DNA of 32,106 nucleotides from Flavobacteriales bacterium (GCA_013373595.1 JABXHO010000096.1:1-32106), one strand, 5' to 3'; shown: positions 16,069 through 24,210, numbered from the stretch's first letter. Notes: generated by a model not told the origin, from the sequence alone. Numbers and translations: made by a program.

Positions 16069-16692
16069 ATGAAAAAATCAATTTTATCACTTTTGATGAT
16101 CCTCGTAGCAGGAATGACATCAACACTTATGGCGCAAGAAGTGCGTCAAGGAGCCATTATTGAATTCGAAAAAGATGCGCACGATTATGGTGTAATTCCA
16201 CACTTGGGGAACGGAACATATTCGTTTGTATTTAAGAATGAAGGAACTGAGCCTTTGGTGATTTCAAACGCGAAAGGATCGTGTGGATGTACGGTTCCAT
16301 CTTGGCCAAAGGAGCCAATCGCACCTGGAAAATCAGCTAAAATTGATGTGACGTATGATACGAAGAGAGTAGGGCCAATCAGTAAGAGTGTGACAATTAC
16401 CTCAAATGCAGTAAATACTCCCGTAAAAGTATTGCGTATTTCAGGAACGGTATCGGCAGAAGCGGCTCCAGAAGAAGCTGTTGAAGCAGTCGAGGAAGTT
16501 GTTCCAGTTATGGAGGTCGTGGAAACAGTAGAGGAAGTTGTTCCAATGACGAAAGCAGAACTCAAAGCAGAGAAGAAGCGATTGAAAAAGGAAGCAAAAG
16601 CGAAAAAGAAAGCGGAAAAAGCATCAAGAAAATTGGCGAAGAAAGAAGATAAAATGACGAAGAATCGCCAGAAAGAAGAGAAGGAAAAATAA
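16069..16692 (+). CDS. DUF1573 protein, paralogue 3, with charged C-terminal tail
   Basis: A 207-residue exported protein. Signal peptide about 1-22 (MKKSILSLLMILVAGMTSTL, then MAQ). A DUF1573 domain follows (about 30-122), nearly identical at its core to paralogue 1 (SNAKGSCGCTVPSWPKEPIAPG). Instead of the Gly/Pro tail there is an acidic, Val/Glu-rich segment with imperfect repeats (two copies of a VEEVVPM-like unit, about 140-163), then a highly basic Lys-rich stretch to residue 207. Such a tail could bind nucleic acid, cell wall or membrane surface; this is not established. Own promoter region 16023-16038 and own terminator 16720-16757. Confidence 0.9.
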   Translation: MKKSILSLLMILVAGMTSTLMAQEVRQGAIIEFEKDAHDYGVIPHLGNGTYSFVFKNEGTEPLVISNAKGSCGCTVPSWPKEPIAPGKSAKIDVTYDTKRVGPISKSVTITSNAVNTPVKVLRISGTVSAEAAPEEAVEAVEEVVPVMEVVETVEEVVPMTKAELKAEKKRLKKEAKAKKKAEKASRKLAKKEDKMTKNRQKEEKEK

Positions 16693-16719
16693 TCCAATTT
16701 TATTCTGAAAAACAGTGGG

Positions 16720-16757
16720 AGTCCATGCTAGTTTAGTTAGCATGGACTTCTTTTTTT
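16720..16757 (+). terminator. Rho-independent terminator after DUF1573 gene 3
   Basis: Perfect 10-bp stem AGTCCATGCT (16720-16729) with AGCATGGACT (16739-16748), 9-nt loop, then TTC and seven T (16751-16757). Confidence 0.92.
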
Positions 16758-16775
16758 GCTTCGAATTCATAAAAA

Positions 16776-16826
16776 TCTGTTAGTATCCAGTTAAAAGCTT
16801 GTTAAGCCTGTTAAAGCCTTGTTAAT
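16776..16826. repeat. Five helically phased GTTA(A) repeats before DUF1573 gene 4
   Basis: GTTA occurs at 16779, 16790, 16801, 16810 and 16821, the last four as GTTAA; spacings are 11, 11, 9 and 11 bp, i.e. on one face of the helix. Copies share flanks such as CTTGTTAAGCC and CCTGTTAAAGCC. The array lies between the preceding terminator and the ATG at 16886, just upstream of a TTTTTTG (16831-16837) and a one-mismatch -7 box TAGATTGG (16854-16861). A regulator-binding array is inferred. Confidence 0.6.
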
Positions 16827-16885
16827 GAACTTTTTTGTGCGTGTTTTCCGACTTAGATTGGCTGAAACAATTTAAAACACATCTT

Positions 16886-17335
16886 ATGAAAAAGTTTATT
16901 TCGTCAGCACTAACAGCTCTGACATTGATCGCGTTATCTTTTAACGCTTCAGCACAAAATGCCTCTGTGGAAAAGGGAGCAAAAATTGAATTCAGCAAAG
17001 AAGTACATGATTATGGTGAAGTGGAATTCGGTGGAGATGGCTCCTGTACCTTTGAGTTCAAAAATACGGGGAATGTTCCCTTAGTTCTTAGCAGCGTAAA
17101 AGGTTCTTGCAGTTGCACCGTTCCGTCATGGCCGAAGGAACCAATTGCTCCGGGAGAAACAGGTGTTCTAAAAGTGAAGTACAATACGAGTAGAGCAGGA
17201 GCAATCAATAAAAGTGTAACCATTAACTCGAATGCGGTCAATGCTCCAGTAAAAGTTGTTCGCATCAAAGGAAATGTTCTGCCAAAACCAACGTCGGGAG
17301 CTCCTGTAAATACCTCAGGTGCACCTGTAAAATAG
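16886..17335 (+). CDS. DUF1573 protein, paralogue 4
   Basis: A 149-residue exported protein. The ATG at 16886 starts the signal peptide (MKKFISSALTALTLIALSFN then ASAQ); the upstream in-frame start at 16835 would bury it and overlap the promoter. One DUF1573 domain: VHDYGEVEFGGDGSCTFEF, VKGSCSCTVPSWPKEPIAPG with the CxC pair, and VVRIKGNVL. Its C-terminal tail (LPKPTSGAPVNTSGAP) is almost the same as that of paralogue 1, so these two appear closest in that part. Single-gene unit, preceded by the GTTAA array. Confidence 0.92.
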   Translation: MKKFISSALTALTLIALSFNASAQNASVEKGAKIEFSKEVHDYGEVEFGGDGSCTFEFKNTGNVPLVLSSVKGSCSCTVPSWPKEPIAPGETGVLKVKYNTSRAGAINKSVTINSNAVNAPVKVVRIKGNVLPKPTSGAPVNTSGAPVK

Positions 17336-17351
17336 AGTGAAAATGAATCGA

Positions 17352-17384
17352 GTGCGCATCTCATTTTTTAGTGATGATGCGCAC
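17352..17384 (+). terminator. Hairpin after DUF1573 gene 4
   Basis: GTGCGCATC (17352-17360) pairs with GATGCGCAC (17376-17384), with a T-rich loop. It lies 16 nt after the stop. There is no T tract after the stem, so termination may be inefficient. Confidence 0.5.
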
Positions 17385-17505
17385 ACATTCTAAATGCTTC
17401 CGTTCAACTTGCTGCCTCGTTCAAAACCTGTTAATATTTCGTCTACTTTCTTTAAAAACATCCCTTCAATTTTCACTAACTTTATTCTCTTGAATTCTAC
17501 GGGAT

Positions 17506-20500
17506 ATGTACATTATATTTGATACGGAAACGACGGGTTTACCCAGGAATTGGAATGCTCCAATAACAGACACGGATAACTGGCCACGCGTCATTCAGAT
17601 GGCTTGGCAGTTGCACGATGACATGGGACGTCTCATTGAGCATCGTGATTTTCTGATCAAACCTGATGGCTTCGACATTCCATATGACGCAGAACAAATT
17701 CACGGTATTTCAACGGAATTAGCGCGTGAGAAAGGAATTGATCTCGTTGATGGACTGCACGAATTCAATAAAGCACTCGAGAAGGCGAAGTTCGTCGTTG
17801 GTCAAAATATTCAATTCGATTTAAATGTATGGGGCTGTGAATTCCATCGTATGGGGATTGAAACCGCGATGAATGACATGCCCATCCTCGACACCTGTAC
17901 GGAAGTCACGGCAAATTTGTGTCAAATCCCCGGTGGACGTGGTGGAAAGTTCAAGTTGCCCACACTAACGGAATTACACGATTACCTCTTCAATCAACCG
18001 TTTGCTGAAGCGCATAATGCCACAGCCGATGTGGAAGCAACAACTCGCTGTTTTTTCGAATTGCTGCGCCGAGGCGTTTTTCGTCCTGATGAACTACAGC
18101 AAGAAGAGCAATACATTGCCGATTTTCAGGAAGCGAATCCGGAGACAATTGAAAACATTGGACTGGAACACCTCAACCTAAAGGAAGAAAGTGCACGTAT
18201 TAGAGAAGCACTCCCCACAGAGGAAAGTGTCATCCCGACAGTCGATAAAAGTGAGGCGCAAAAACGCTTGGATGCGTGTTCGTTCGCCCATCTGCATAAC
18301 CATTCCCAGTTTACGATTCTTCAATCGACAACGCAGGTCAACTCCTTGGTGGCGAAGGCTGTTGGACATGGGATGAGAGCCGTAGCCCTGACGGATACAG
18401 GGAACATGATGGCGGCATTTCACTTTGAAAAAGCAATTTCTGGCTACAATAAAGGTGTTCAGGCTCGAAGAAAAGAAGCAGAAGAAAATGGTGAAGATTT
18501 CAATGAGCAAGAACTACTTCCCATCATTGGTTGTGAGTTCAATGTTTGTCAAGATCTCACCAATAAATCGCAAAAAGACAATGGATATCAAGTTGTTCTA
18601 TTAGCGAAAAATAAAAAAGGATACCACAACTTAATCAAGCTGGCGTCCATCGCATATACGGAAGGAATGTACTACGTTCCGCGTATCGATAAAAATGTGA
18701 TCGAGAAGCACAAGGACGAAATCATCGTGTTAACGGGGAACTTGTACGGAGAAATTGCCAGTAAGATTTTGAATGTCGGTGAAAAGCAGGCAGAAGAAGC
18801 ACTTATTTGGTGGAAAGAGCAATTCGGTGATGATTTATACATCGAGATCATGCGTCACGGACAAGACAACGAGGATCGTGTGAACGAAACATTGATCCGC
18901 TTTTCGCAAGAACATGGAGTGAAGCTTGTTGCCACAAATAATACATTTTACCTCGATCGAGAAGATGCCACAGCACACGACGTACTATTGTGTGTAAAGG
19001 ATAACGAGCTGGTTTCGACACCAAAAGGTCGTGGTAGAGGTTTCCGTTATGGACTAGACAATGAAGAATACTACTTCAAATCACAAGAAGAGATGAAGGA
19101 GTTGTTCATGGATTTGCCAGAGGCAATTGAGTCCATTGATGAAATCATTGATAAGTGTGAGCACTACGCACTTGCACGTGACGTACTTTTGCCAGCCTTC
19201 GATATTCCCGAAGAATTCCGCTTTGAAGAGGATGAGGTAGATGGAGGTAAACGAGGGGAGAACAAGTACTTGCGCCACATTACCTACGAAGGAGCAAGAA
19301 AGCGATACGGTGAAATTACGCCAGAGATTGAAGAACGATTGGACTTCGAGCTGAGTGTTATTGAGAATACGGGATATCCAGGGTATTTCTTGATTGTAGA
19401 AGATTTTATTCGTGCTGCGCGAGAAATGGGTGTTTCGGTAGGACCTGGACGTGGATCGGCTGCAGGATCGGCCGTTGCTTACTGTTTATGGATTACAAAC
19501 CTCGACCCAATTAAGTACGACTTACTTTTTGAGCGTTTCCTGAATCCTGATCGTATTTCGATGCCCGATATCGATATCGACTTCGATGATGAAGGACGTG
19601 GCGATGTGATCAAATGGGTAATTGACAAATACGGTTCAAACCAGGTGGCGCAGATCATTACCTACGGTACAATGGCAGCGAAATCGTCGGTGCGTGATAC
19701 TTCACGTGTGATGGATTTACCCTTAGGCGAGGCGGATCGTTTGGCAAAGCTAATTCCTGATATTTCACTTAGCAAATTGTTCGGTTTGTCGGATAGTGAG
19801 CTGCGCGATAAACTGAAAAACAATACCGAAGACATCAACCGTGCAAACGAGTTGAAAAATATAGCGAAAGGAACCGATCTCACGGCTCAAGTACTAAATC
19901 GTGCTCGAGAATTGGAAGGCTCGGTTCGAAATACGGGGATTCACGCCTGTGGTGTCATCATTACACCTGATGACATTACCAATTACGTTCCTGTGGCTTT
20001 GGCGAAAGATTCAGACATGTTCTGTACGCAGTACGATAACTCTGTTGCGGAGGAAGCAGGACTGCTGAAAATGGACTTCCTTGGACTTAAAACGTTGACG
20101 CTCATCAAGCACGCAGTAAACAATGTGCGTGAACGGCATGGAGTCGAATTAGATCCTGAGGCCTTCCCAATTGATGATACTCCAACGTACGAGTTGTTCC
20201 AGCGCGGTGAAACAGTTGGTATCTTCCAGTATGAATCTGCCGGGATGCAGAAATACATGCGTGAGCTGAAGCCAACAGTGTTTGCCGATCTCATCGCTAT
20301 GAACGCTTTGTATCGTCCCGGACCGCTTGAATACATTCCGTCGTTTATTCGTCGTAAACATGGTGATGAAGAGATTCTGTACGATCTTGATGCCTGTGAA
20401 GAATACTTGGGAGAAACGTATGGAATTACGGTCTACCAAGAGCAAGTAATGTTGCTGTCTCAGAAGTTGGCTGGTTTTACCAAGGGTGAAGCCGATACGC

Positions 20501-21873
20501 TGAGAAAGGCGATGGGTAAGAAGCAGAAGCACGTTCTGGATAAAATGAAGCCTGCGTTTATTGAGCGTGGTGGAGAACGTGGTCACGATGAAGCTGCACT
20601 CGAGAAAATTTGGAAGGATTGGGAGGCATTTGCATCCTACGCCTTCAACAAATCGCACTCGACGTGTTATGCGTGGATTGCCTATCAAACGGCTTACCTC
20701 AAAGCAAACTACCCAGCCGAATACATGGCGTCTGTTCTGAGTAACAACATGAACGACATCAAGCAAGTTACCTTCTTTATGGAGGAATGTAAGCGAATGG
20801 GAGTTCCTGTACTTGGACCAGATGTGAACGAATCCAATTATCACTTTACGGTAAACAAAGAAGGCGCAATTCGCTTCGGACTGGGAGCAATTAAAGGATT
20901 GGGGTCTGCACCTGTAAATGCGATTATTGAGGAGCGAAATGAAAAAGGTCCTTTCTTGTCAATCTTCGATATGGCGAAGCGCGTAAACTTGAGAGTTTGT
21001 TCCAAAAAAGCATTCGAAAGTTTGGTTTACGCAGGTGGATTCGACTCGTTTGAGAACGTTCACCGTGCACAGTTTTTCAAAGAAGATGGAAACGGAAGAA
21101 CATTCCTTGAGAATCTGGTTCGTTTCGGATCTGGATTTCAAGACAGTGAAAACTCGTCACAGGCGTCTTTGTTTGGAGAAGATACGGGAGCAAAATTGCC
21201 TGAGCCAGTCATTCCTCAATCGGAAGAGTGGGGGAATATCTACGCTTTGAACAAGGAGAAGGAAGTGATCGGAATTTTTATTTCTGGACACCCGCTTGAT
21301 GACTACAAAATGGAGATTGAAGCGTTCTGTACGGGAAATGTTTCCATGCTGAACGACATGCAGTCGAATCTCAATAAGGAAGTATTGATTGCGGCAATCA
21401 TTTCTGATGCTGAGCACCGATTCACGCGAAAAGGAGATCCTTTTGGTACAATCACCTTGGAGGATTACAACGATTCGTATAAAGTCTTCTTGTGGAGAGA
21501 GAATTACTTGAAATACAAGCACTTTTTGAATCCTGGCACATTTGTTTCGCTGAAAGGTAGAATTGAAGTTCCTCCGAGAAGATCAGAGGTGGAGTTCACG
21601 ATTCATTCGATTGATTTGCTGTCGAATTTGAAAGACGCGAAGGCAAATAGTCTGAATTTGAAAGTTTCCATGAAGTCGCTCGATCAAATCATGATTACCG
21701 ACTTGTCGAAATTATTTGATGCGAATACAGGATCTGTTCCGGTGCGATTCACAGTATACGATCCATTGGACAATGTTGAGGTGCATCTGCCTTCAAAATC
21801 ATTAAAGGTAGATTTAACAAATGAATTGTTTAACGAGCTACAGAAGTTTGATCTAGACGTCCAGATCAAATAG
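17506..21873 (+). CDS. dnaE: DNA polymerase III alpha subunit with N-terminal proofreading exonuclease
   Basis: Replicative polymerase, 1455 residues versus about 1160 for E. coli DnaE. Residues 1-200 form a DnaQ-type exonuclease: FDTETTG (Asp6, Glu8), NIQFDLNVWG and HNATADVEAT as the DEDDh motifs. After a linker comes the PHP domain (HLHNHSQF at about 262-269; CxH-type metal residues partly altered against HLHVHSEYS). The polymerase core has GPGRGSAAGSAVAYCL, then PDIDIDFDDEGR from about 687 with catalytic Asp residues, and NTGIHACGVII. The C-terminus holds the helix-hairpin-helix and an OB-fold (IAAIISDAEHRFTRKGDPFG). The exonuclease fusion is a Bacteroidota feature, giving editing without a separate epsilon subunit. 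Its last 21 nt overlap the convergent SirB1-like gene. Confidence 0.97.
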   Translation: MYIIFDTETTGLPRNWNAPITDTDNWPRVIQMAWQLHDDMGRLIEHRDFLIKPDGFDIPYDAEQIHGISTELAREKGIDLVDGLHEFNKALEKAKFVVGQNIQFDLNVWGCEFHRMGIETAMNDMPILDTCTEVTANLCQIPGGRGGKFKLPTLTELHDYLFNQPFAEAHNATADVEATTRCFFELLRRGVFRPDELQQEEQYIADFQEANPETIENIGLEHLNLKEESARIREALPTEESVIPTVDKSEAQKRLDACSFAHLHNHSQFTILQSTTQVNSLVAKAVGHGMRAVALTDTGNMMAAFHFEKAISGYNKGVQARRKEAEENGEDFNEQELLPIIGCEFNVCQDLTNKSQKDNGYQVVLLAKNKKGYHNLIKLASIAYTEGMYYVPRIDKNVIEKHKDEIIVLTGNLYGEIASKILNVGEKQAEEALIWWKEQFGDDLYIEIMRHGQDNEDRVNETLIRFSQEHGVKLVATNNTFYLDREDATAHDVLLCVKDNELVSTPKGRGRGFRYGLDNEEYYFKSQEEMKELFMDLPEAIESIDEIIDKCEHYALARDVLLPAFDIPEEFRFEEDEVDGGKRGENKYLRHITYEGARKRYGEITPEIEERLDFELSVIENTGYPGYFLIVEDFIRAAREMGVSVGPGRGSAAGSAVAYCLWITNLDPIKYDLLFERFLNPDRISMPDIDIDFDDEGRGDVIKWVIDKYGSNQVAQIITYGTMAAKSSVRDTSRVMDLPLGEADRLAKLIPDISLSKLFGLSDSELRDKLKNNTEDINRANELKNIAKGTDLTAQVLNRARELEGSVRNTGIHACGVIITPDDITNYVPVALAKDSDMFCTQYDNSVAEEAGLLKMDFLGLKTLTLIKHAVNNVRERHGVELDPEAFPIDDTPTYELFQRGETVGIFQYESAGMQKYMRELKPTVFADLIAMNALYRPGPLEYIPSFIRRKHGDEEILYDLDACEEYLGETYGITVYQEQVMLLSQKLAGFTKGEADTLRKAMGKKQKHVLDKMKPAFIERGGERGHDEAALEKIWKDWEAFASYAFNKSHSTCYAWIAYQTAYLKANYPAEYMASVLSNNMNDIKQVTFFMEECKRMGVPVLGPDVNESNYHFTVNKEGAIRFGLGAIKGLGSAPVNAIIEERNEKGPFLSIFDMAKRVNLRVCSKKAFESLVYAGGFDSFENVHRAQFFKEDGNGRTFLENLVRFGSGFQDSENSSQASLFGEDTGAKLPEPVIPQSEEWGNIYALNKEKEVIGIFISGHPLDDYKMEIEAFCTGNVSMLNDMQSNLNKEVLIAAIISDAEHRFTRKGDPFGTITLEDYNDSYKVFLWRENYLKYKHFLNPGTFVSLKGRIEVPPRRSEVEFTIHSIDLLSNLKDAKANSLNLKVSMKSLDQIMITDLSKLFDANTGSVPVRFTVYDPLDNVEVHLPSKSLKVDLTNELFNELQKFDLDVQIK

Positions 21874-22737
21874 ATTACGTAAATCGATCAGTTCGTTTAC
21901 CTTGTCGAGATTTCCTACTTGCTGGAACGAGTTGATCAAATTCGTTAGCATACGTTTGATAATCGCCGAATTCGAACAGGGTTCAAAGTATTCGCGTAGT
22001 TCAGGCTTCTTCAACCCTTTCAAGAAAGCACGAATTTCTTCTGCATCAAAAATGCCTCCTTTGGAAAATGCATTGATGTAAAAGAGGTTGCCGTACTTGT
22101 TTTCAGGATCAATGAAGGAAATCATTTTGTCTTCATCCAAATACGTCAGTATAAAGTGATTGGGAAGATTTACACCATAAACAGGCATATCCAACGACCG
22201 CGCAATAACGGAATATAGGACGCACAAGCTGAGCGGATTTCCTTTTCGCATTTGTATCACCGTGTTGATACACGAGTTGAGCGGGGAGTGGTAATCTTTC
22301 GAATTCCCTGAAAAACCGTACTTCCCGAAAAATACTTTATTGAAGATGCGCACTTTTTCATACGCCGTTTGATCATCGCTAATTTCTAACCAAATATCTT
22401 TTCGAATGGCTTGAATTTTCTGATGAATTTCTTCTTCGACAAGATTCGGATATTGGTAACGAGCAATAATGATCGCACCAGCCAAAAGGTCTTTTGATGA
22501 GGAAGCAATCCATTGTTTGAGATCGTTCTTCACTTCCGATAATTGAATTTCGTGAATCAACGATTCAACTCTCGATTGAAAGATCAAGCCATAGTCTTCT
22601 GTTTCCCAAGAAGATTCCAAAAAGGGAATGACGCTACTACCGCAACTCATTAATTCATCTCGAACGTGACCATAGATGGTTTCGTCTGGATCTTCGATCA
22701 AACGTACAAGTGCTTCTATGGATTTTGGGTCTCTCAC
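21853..22737 (-). CDS. SirB1-like transglutaminase-fold protein
   Basis: A 294-residue cytoplasmic protein of the SirB1/transglutaminase-like family (Transglut_core2). The key region is about 155-205: YHSPLNSCINTVIQMRKGNP, then LSLCVLYSVIARSLDMPVYGV and LPNHFIL, with the Cys-His arrangement of the family (Cys177 region; His in NHF). N-terminal HEAT-like helices precede it. It lacks the C-terminal TPRs of longer members. Its cellular role is unclear. Start is GTG at 22737; there is no ATG before residue 30. A TAATTTTG box ends 4 nt upstream, so the transcript may be leaderless. The 3' end overlaps dnaE by 21 nt. Confidence 0.85.
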   Translation of the reverse strand: MRDPKSIEALVRLIEDPDETIYGHVRDELMSCGSSVIPFLESSWETEDYGLIFQSRVESLIHEIQLSEVKNDLKQWIASSSKDLLAGAIIIARYQYPNLVEEEIHQKIQAIRKDIWLEISDDQTAYEKVRIFNKVFFGKYGFSGNSKDYHSPLNSCINTVIQMRKGNPLSLCVLYSVIARSLDMPVYGVNLPNHFILTYLDEDKMISFIDPENKYGNLFYINAFSKGGIFDAEEIRAFLKGLKKPELREYFEPCSNSAIIKRMLTNLINSFQQVGNLDKVNELIDLRNLFDLDV

Positions 22738-22741
22738 AGTT

Positions 22742-22749
22742 CAAAATTA
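22742..22749 (-). promoter_or_regulatory. -7 promoter box of the SirB1-like gene, 4 nt before GTG
   Basis: TAATTTTG on the minus strand, an exact TAnnTTTG match, ends 4 nt before the GTG at 22737. If used, transcription would start at or near the start codon. Confidence 0.45.
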
Positions 22750-22844
22750 CGCTGAAAGTCAACGGTTTTGAGAGGAAGGGAAAATACTTTTTAATGGCGA
22801 ATTGTTAATTCTGAAGAAAACGACTAGAAAAAAGTGAAACCTTT

Positions 22845-22860
22845 TGGCATGATAATCGTT
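22845..22860 (+). promoter_or_regulatory. Sigma-54-like promoter of a candidate small RNA
   Basis: TGGCATG-ATAA-TCGTT fits the sigma-54 pattern TGGCACG-N4-TTGCT with the right 10-nt gap between the GG and the -12 G. Mismatches at the C after CA and in TTGC (TCGT). Preceded by TTT. Expected +1 is about 22871. Confidence 0.4.
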
Positions 22861-22870
22861 TATATATGCA

Positions 22871-22934
22871 CGGATCAATTATTAACACTTACAGGTTAAA
22901 ACGGAAGGGTCTCGACTAAGGTCGGGACCTTTTT
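22871..22934 (+). ncRNA. Candidate small RNA, about 64 nt
   Basis: A short transcription unit inferred from a sigma-54-like promoter (22845-22860) and a strong rho-independent terminator (22908-22934) in a 293-bp intergenic region. The body is A/T-rich (ATTATTAACACTTACAGG) and unstructured by eye before the hairpin. No downstream gene is on the same strand within 600 bp. A 17-codon reading frame (22866-22919) overlaps it but would start upstream of the predicted +1. The rest of 22738-23030 holds no gene that I can support. Confidence 0.4.
22908..22934 (+). terminator. Rho-independent terminator of the candidate small RNA
   Basis: GGTCTCGAC (22908-22916) pairs with GTCGGGACC (22921-22929) with one G-U pair, loop TAAG, then five T (22930-22934). 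No annotated plus-strand gene precedes it closer than dnaE, more than 1 kb upstream and separated by an oppositely oriented gene. Confidence 0.88.
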
Positions 22935-23030
22935 GGTTATAAAAGGTTTTTTATTGTTGGGATAAGTAAAATGAAAAGAGCGTCCTATTTATCTAGCAAG
23001 AGAACCTACGTCACACCTTAGACGCGACAT

Positions 23031-23438
23031 TCAAAGTGATACTTCTTCGTCTAAAATCATTAATTCGAAGGGAATTTTTGCTAGCTCACATGCATCAGTC
23101 ATTACTTCAATATATGGCGCAACTTGCATGTCTTTATCAATCCAATGAGAGTGAAAAACAATGGAAATTCCTTTGTGCTGTTTCAACTGTTTCGCCACAG
23201 TTTTACCCAAACGATTGGTTTCAAATGCTTTTAAAAGATGATCGTAGTACGGAATTTTCGTCGAAGGTTCCAACAACCCGAATTTTCCAGATAGAATCAT
23301 GAAACGCGCTTTGTCCTGTTTCGCAAGTGCGTGAACATAGTCAATACGATCGCTTTCGTAGCGGTCAATTGCCGGAAGGTCTTTTGTCTCTTTCGATTTT
23401 TCTGCGGAGCAGTATGTCACGTATACTTTCTTTGCCAT
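23031..23438 (-). CDS. DUF6884-like protein
   Basis: A 135-residue soluble protein. The start KKVYVTYCSAEKSKET and the segment FMILSGKFGLLEPSTKIPYYDHLL match, by pattern, the DUF6884 family, in which a Cys-containing first strand and SA/GKYGLL...PYD are the hallmark. The family fold suggests a nucleotide- or base-related ligand, but no activity is established. The C-terminal half is predicted alpha/beta. ATG at 23438 lies 4 nt after an exact TAAATTTG promoter box, so the mRNA may be leaderless. It is alone on its strand, between the candidate small RNA and a divergent membrane-protein gene. Confidence 0.72.
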   Translation of the reverse strand: MAKKVYVTYCSAEKSKETKDLPAIDRYESDRIDYVHALAKQDKARFMILSGKFGLLEPSTKIPYYDHLLKAFETNRLGKTVAKQLKQHKGISIVFHSHWIDKDMQVAPYIEVMTDACELAKIPFELMILDEEVSL

Positions 23439-23442
23439 GCAT

Positions 23443-23450
23443 CAAATTTA
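23443..23450 (-). promoter_or_regulatory. -7 promoter box of the DUF6884-like gene, 4 nt before ATG
   Basis: TAAATTTG on the minus strand, an exact TAnnTTTG match with only four bases (ATGC) before the ATG at 23438; suggests a leaderless or nearly leaderless transcript. Confidence 0.5.
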
Positions 23451-23541
23451 AGATGAATATTGAATATTTCAGCTTTAGATGTGTTTGAACCAGATCAGAA
23501 GTGAGGTGTACAGAAGGCCAAATCACATGAAAATGCATTTT

Positions 23542-24210
23542 ATGAAAACACTTCTCATCATACCTTTTCTGGCAGTAACGCTCTTTAGCTTTGGGCAAAC
23601 CGATATTATCGAACTTCGTTCTAGAAATGCAGCTCTCCATAAGTACAAAAAGTCAACGGAACGGACATTTTATGATCATGCCTCGTCCAATTTCGGGATG
23701 GCGCCCACTATTGAGGTAAAAACAGCTGTGTTAGATTCTGTAAAAGCTATTTCAGACACTGTTGCTGTTATGTATACAAGTCGTTATTGCTCACAACGAA
23801 ATCGGTATGAGGAATATTACCAGCTCGATTTAGTATTGGATACCAATGGGCAGAACAAGAATGTAAATTCCCCAACCAGAGTTCGTCCGAATCCGAGAGT
23901 CGGGTCCATGTGGAGACCTGGAGTGGATACAGTTGTGCATCATCCCTTGTTTTCACAGACACATTCTTTGGATAGCGTTAAGCGAGTTCTTGATGAAGAA
24001 TATTATTTCAATTTGCCTTCAGATTCTATTCGATTTATTGGGTTCGACAATAATCAAGCGATTCAAAATGAAGATGCCGTAACCCCAGTGAAACACAAAC
24101 GCGAAAAGAAGAACTCCTTTGGATGGGAATTGTTGTTCATGATTCTTTCTCCCATTCTGTTGTTTGTTGGAATGAGTAAATACGTATGGCCAAGTTCATC
24201 ACCGAACTAG
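23542..24210 (+). CDS. Exported protein with C-terminal membrane segment
   Basis: A 222-residue protein of unknown function. The chosen start (23542) gives a clean signal peptide MKTLLIIPFLAVTLFSFGQ; in-frame ATGs at 23527 and 23533 would add up to five residues, and earlier starts lengthen it with polar sequence. A second hydrophobic stretch near the C-terminus (ELLFMILSPILLFVGMSKYV) is preceded by a basic patch (KHKREKK), so the chain is probably anchored in the inner membrane with the middle part in the periplasm. No domain was recognised. Single gene, divergent from the DUF6884-like gene. Confidence 0.68.
   Translation: MKTLLIIPFLAVTLFSFGQTDIIELRSRNAALHKYKKSTERTFYDHASSNFGMAPTIEVKTAVLDSVKAISDTVAVMYTSRYCSQRNRYEEYYQLDLVLDTNGQNKNVNSPTRVRPNPRVGSMWRPGVDTVVHHPLFSQTHSLDSVKRVLDEEYYFNLPSDSIRFIGFDNNQAIQNEDAVTPVKHKREKKNSFGWELLFMILSPILLFVGMSKYVWPSSSPN

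Noticed and set aside
16185-16697. 170-codon minus-strand frame opposite DUF1573 copy 3
   Set aside because: Antisense shadow of a Lys/Glu-rich gene; gives a Phe/Ser-rich low-complexity product without domain signs.
20149-20844. 231-codon minus-strand frame inside dnaE
   Set aside because: The plus-strand DnaE sequence is continuous and conserved across this stretch; the antisense product has no recognisable pattern.
22866-22919. 17-codon ORF (ATG to TAA) inside the candidate small RNA
   Set aside because: Its ATG lies upstream of the predicted transcription start (about 22871) and its stop is inside the terminator loop, so it is probably not translated; kept as an RNA candidate.
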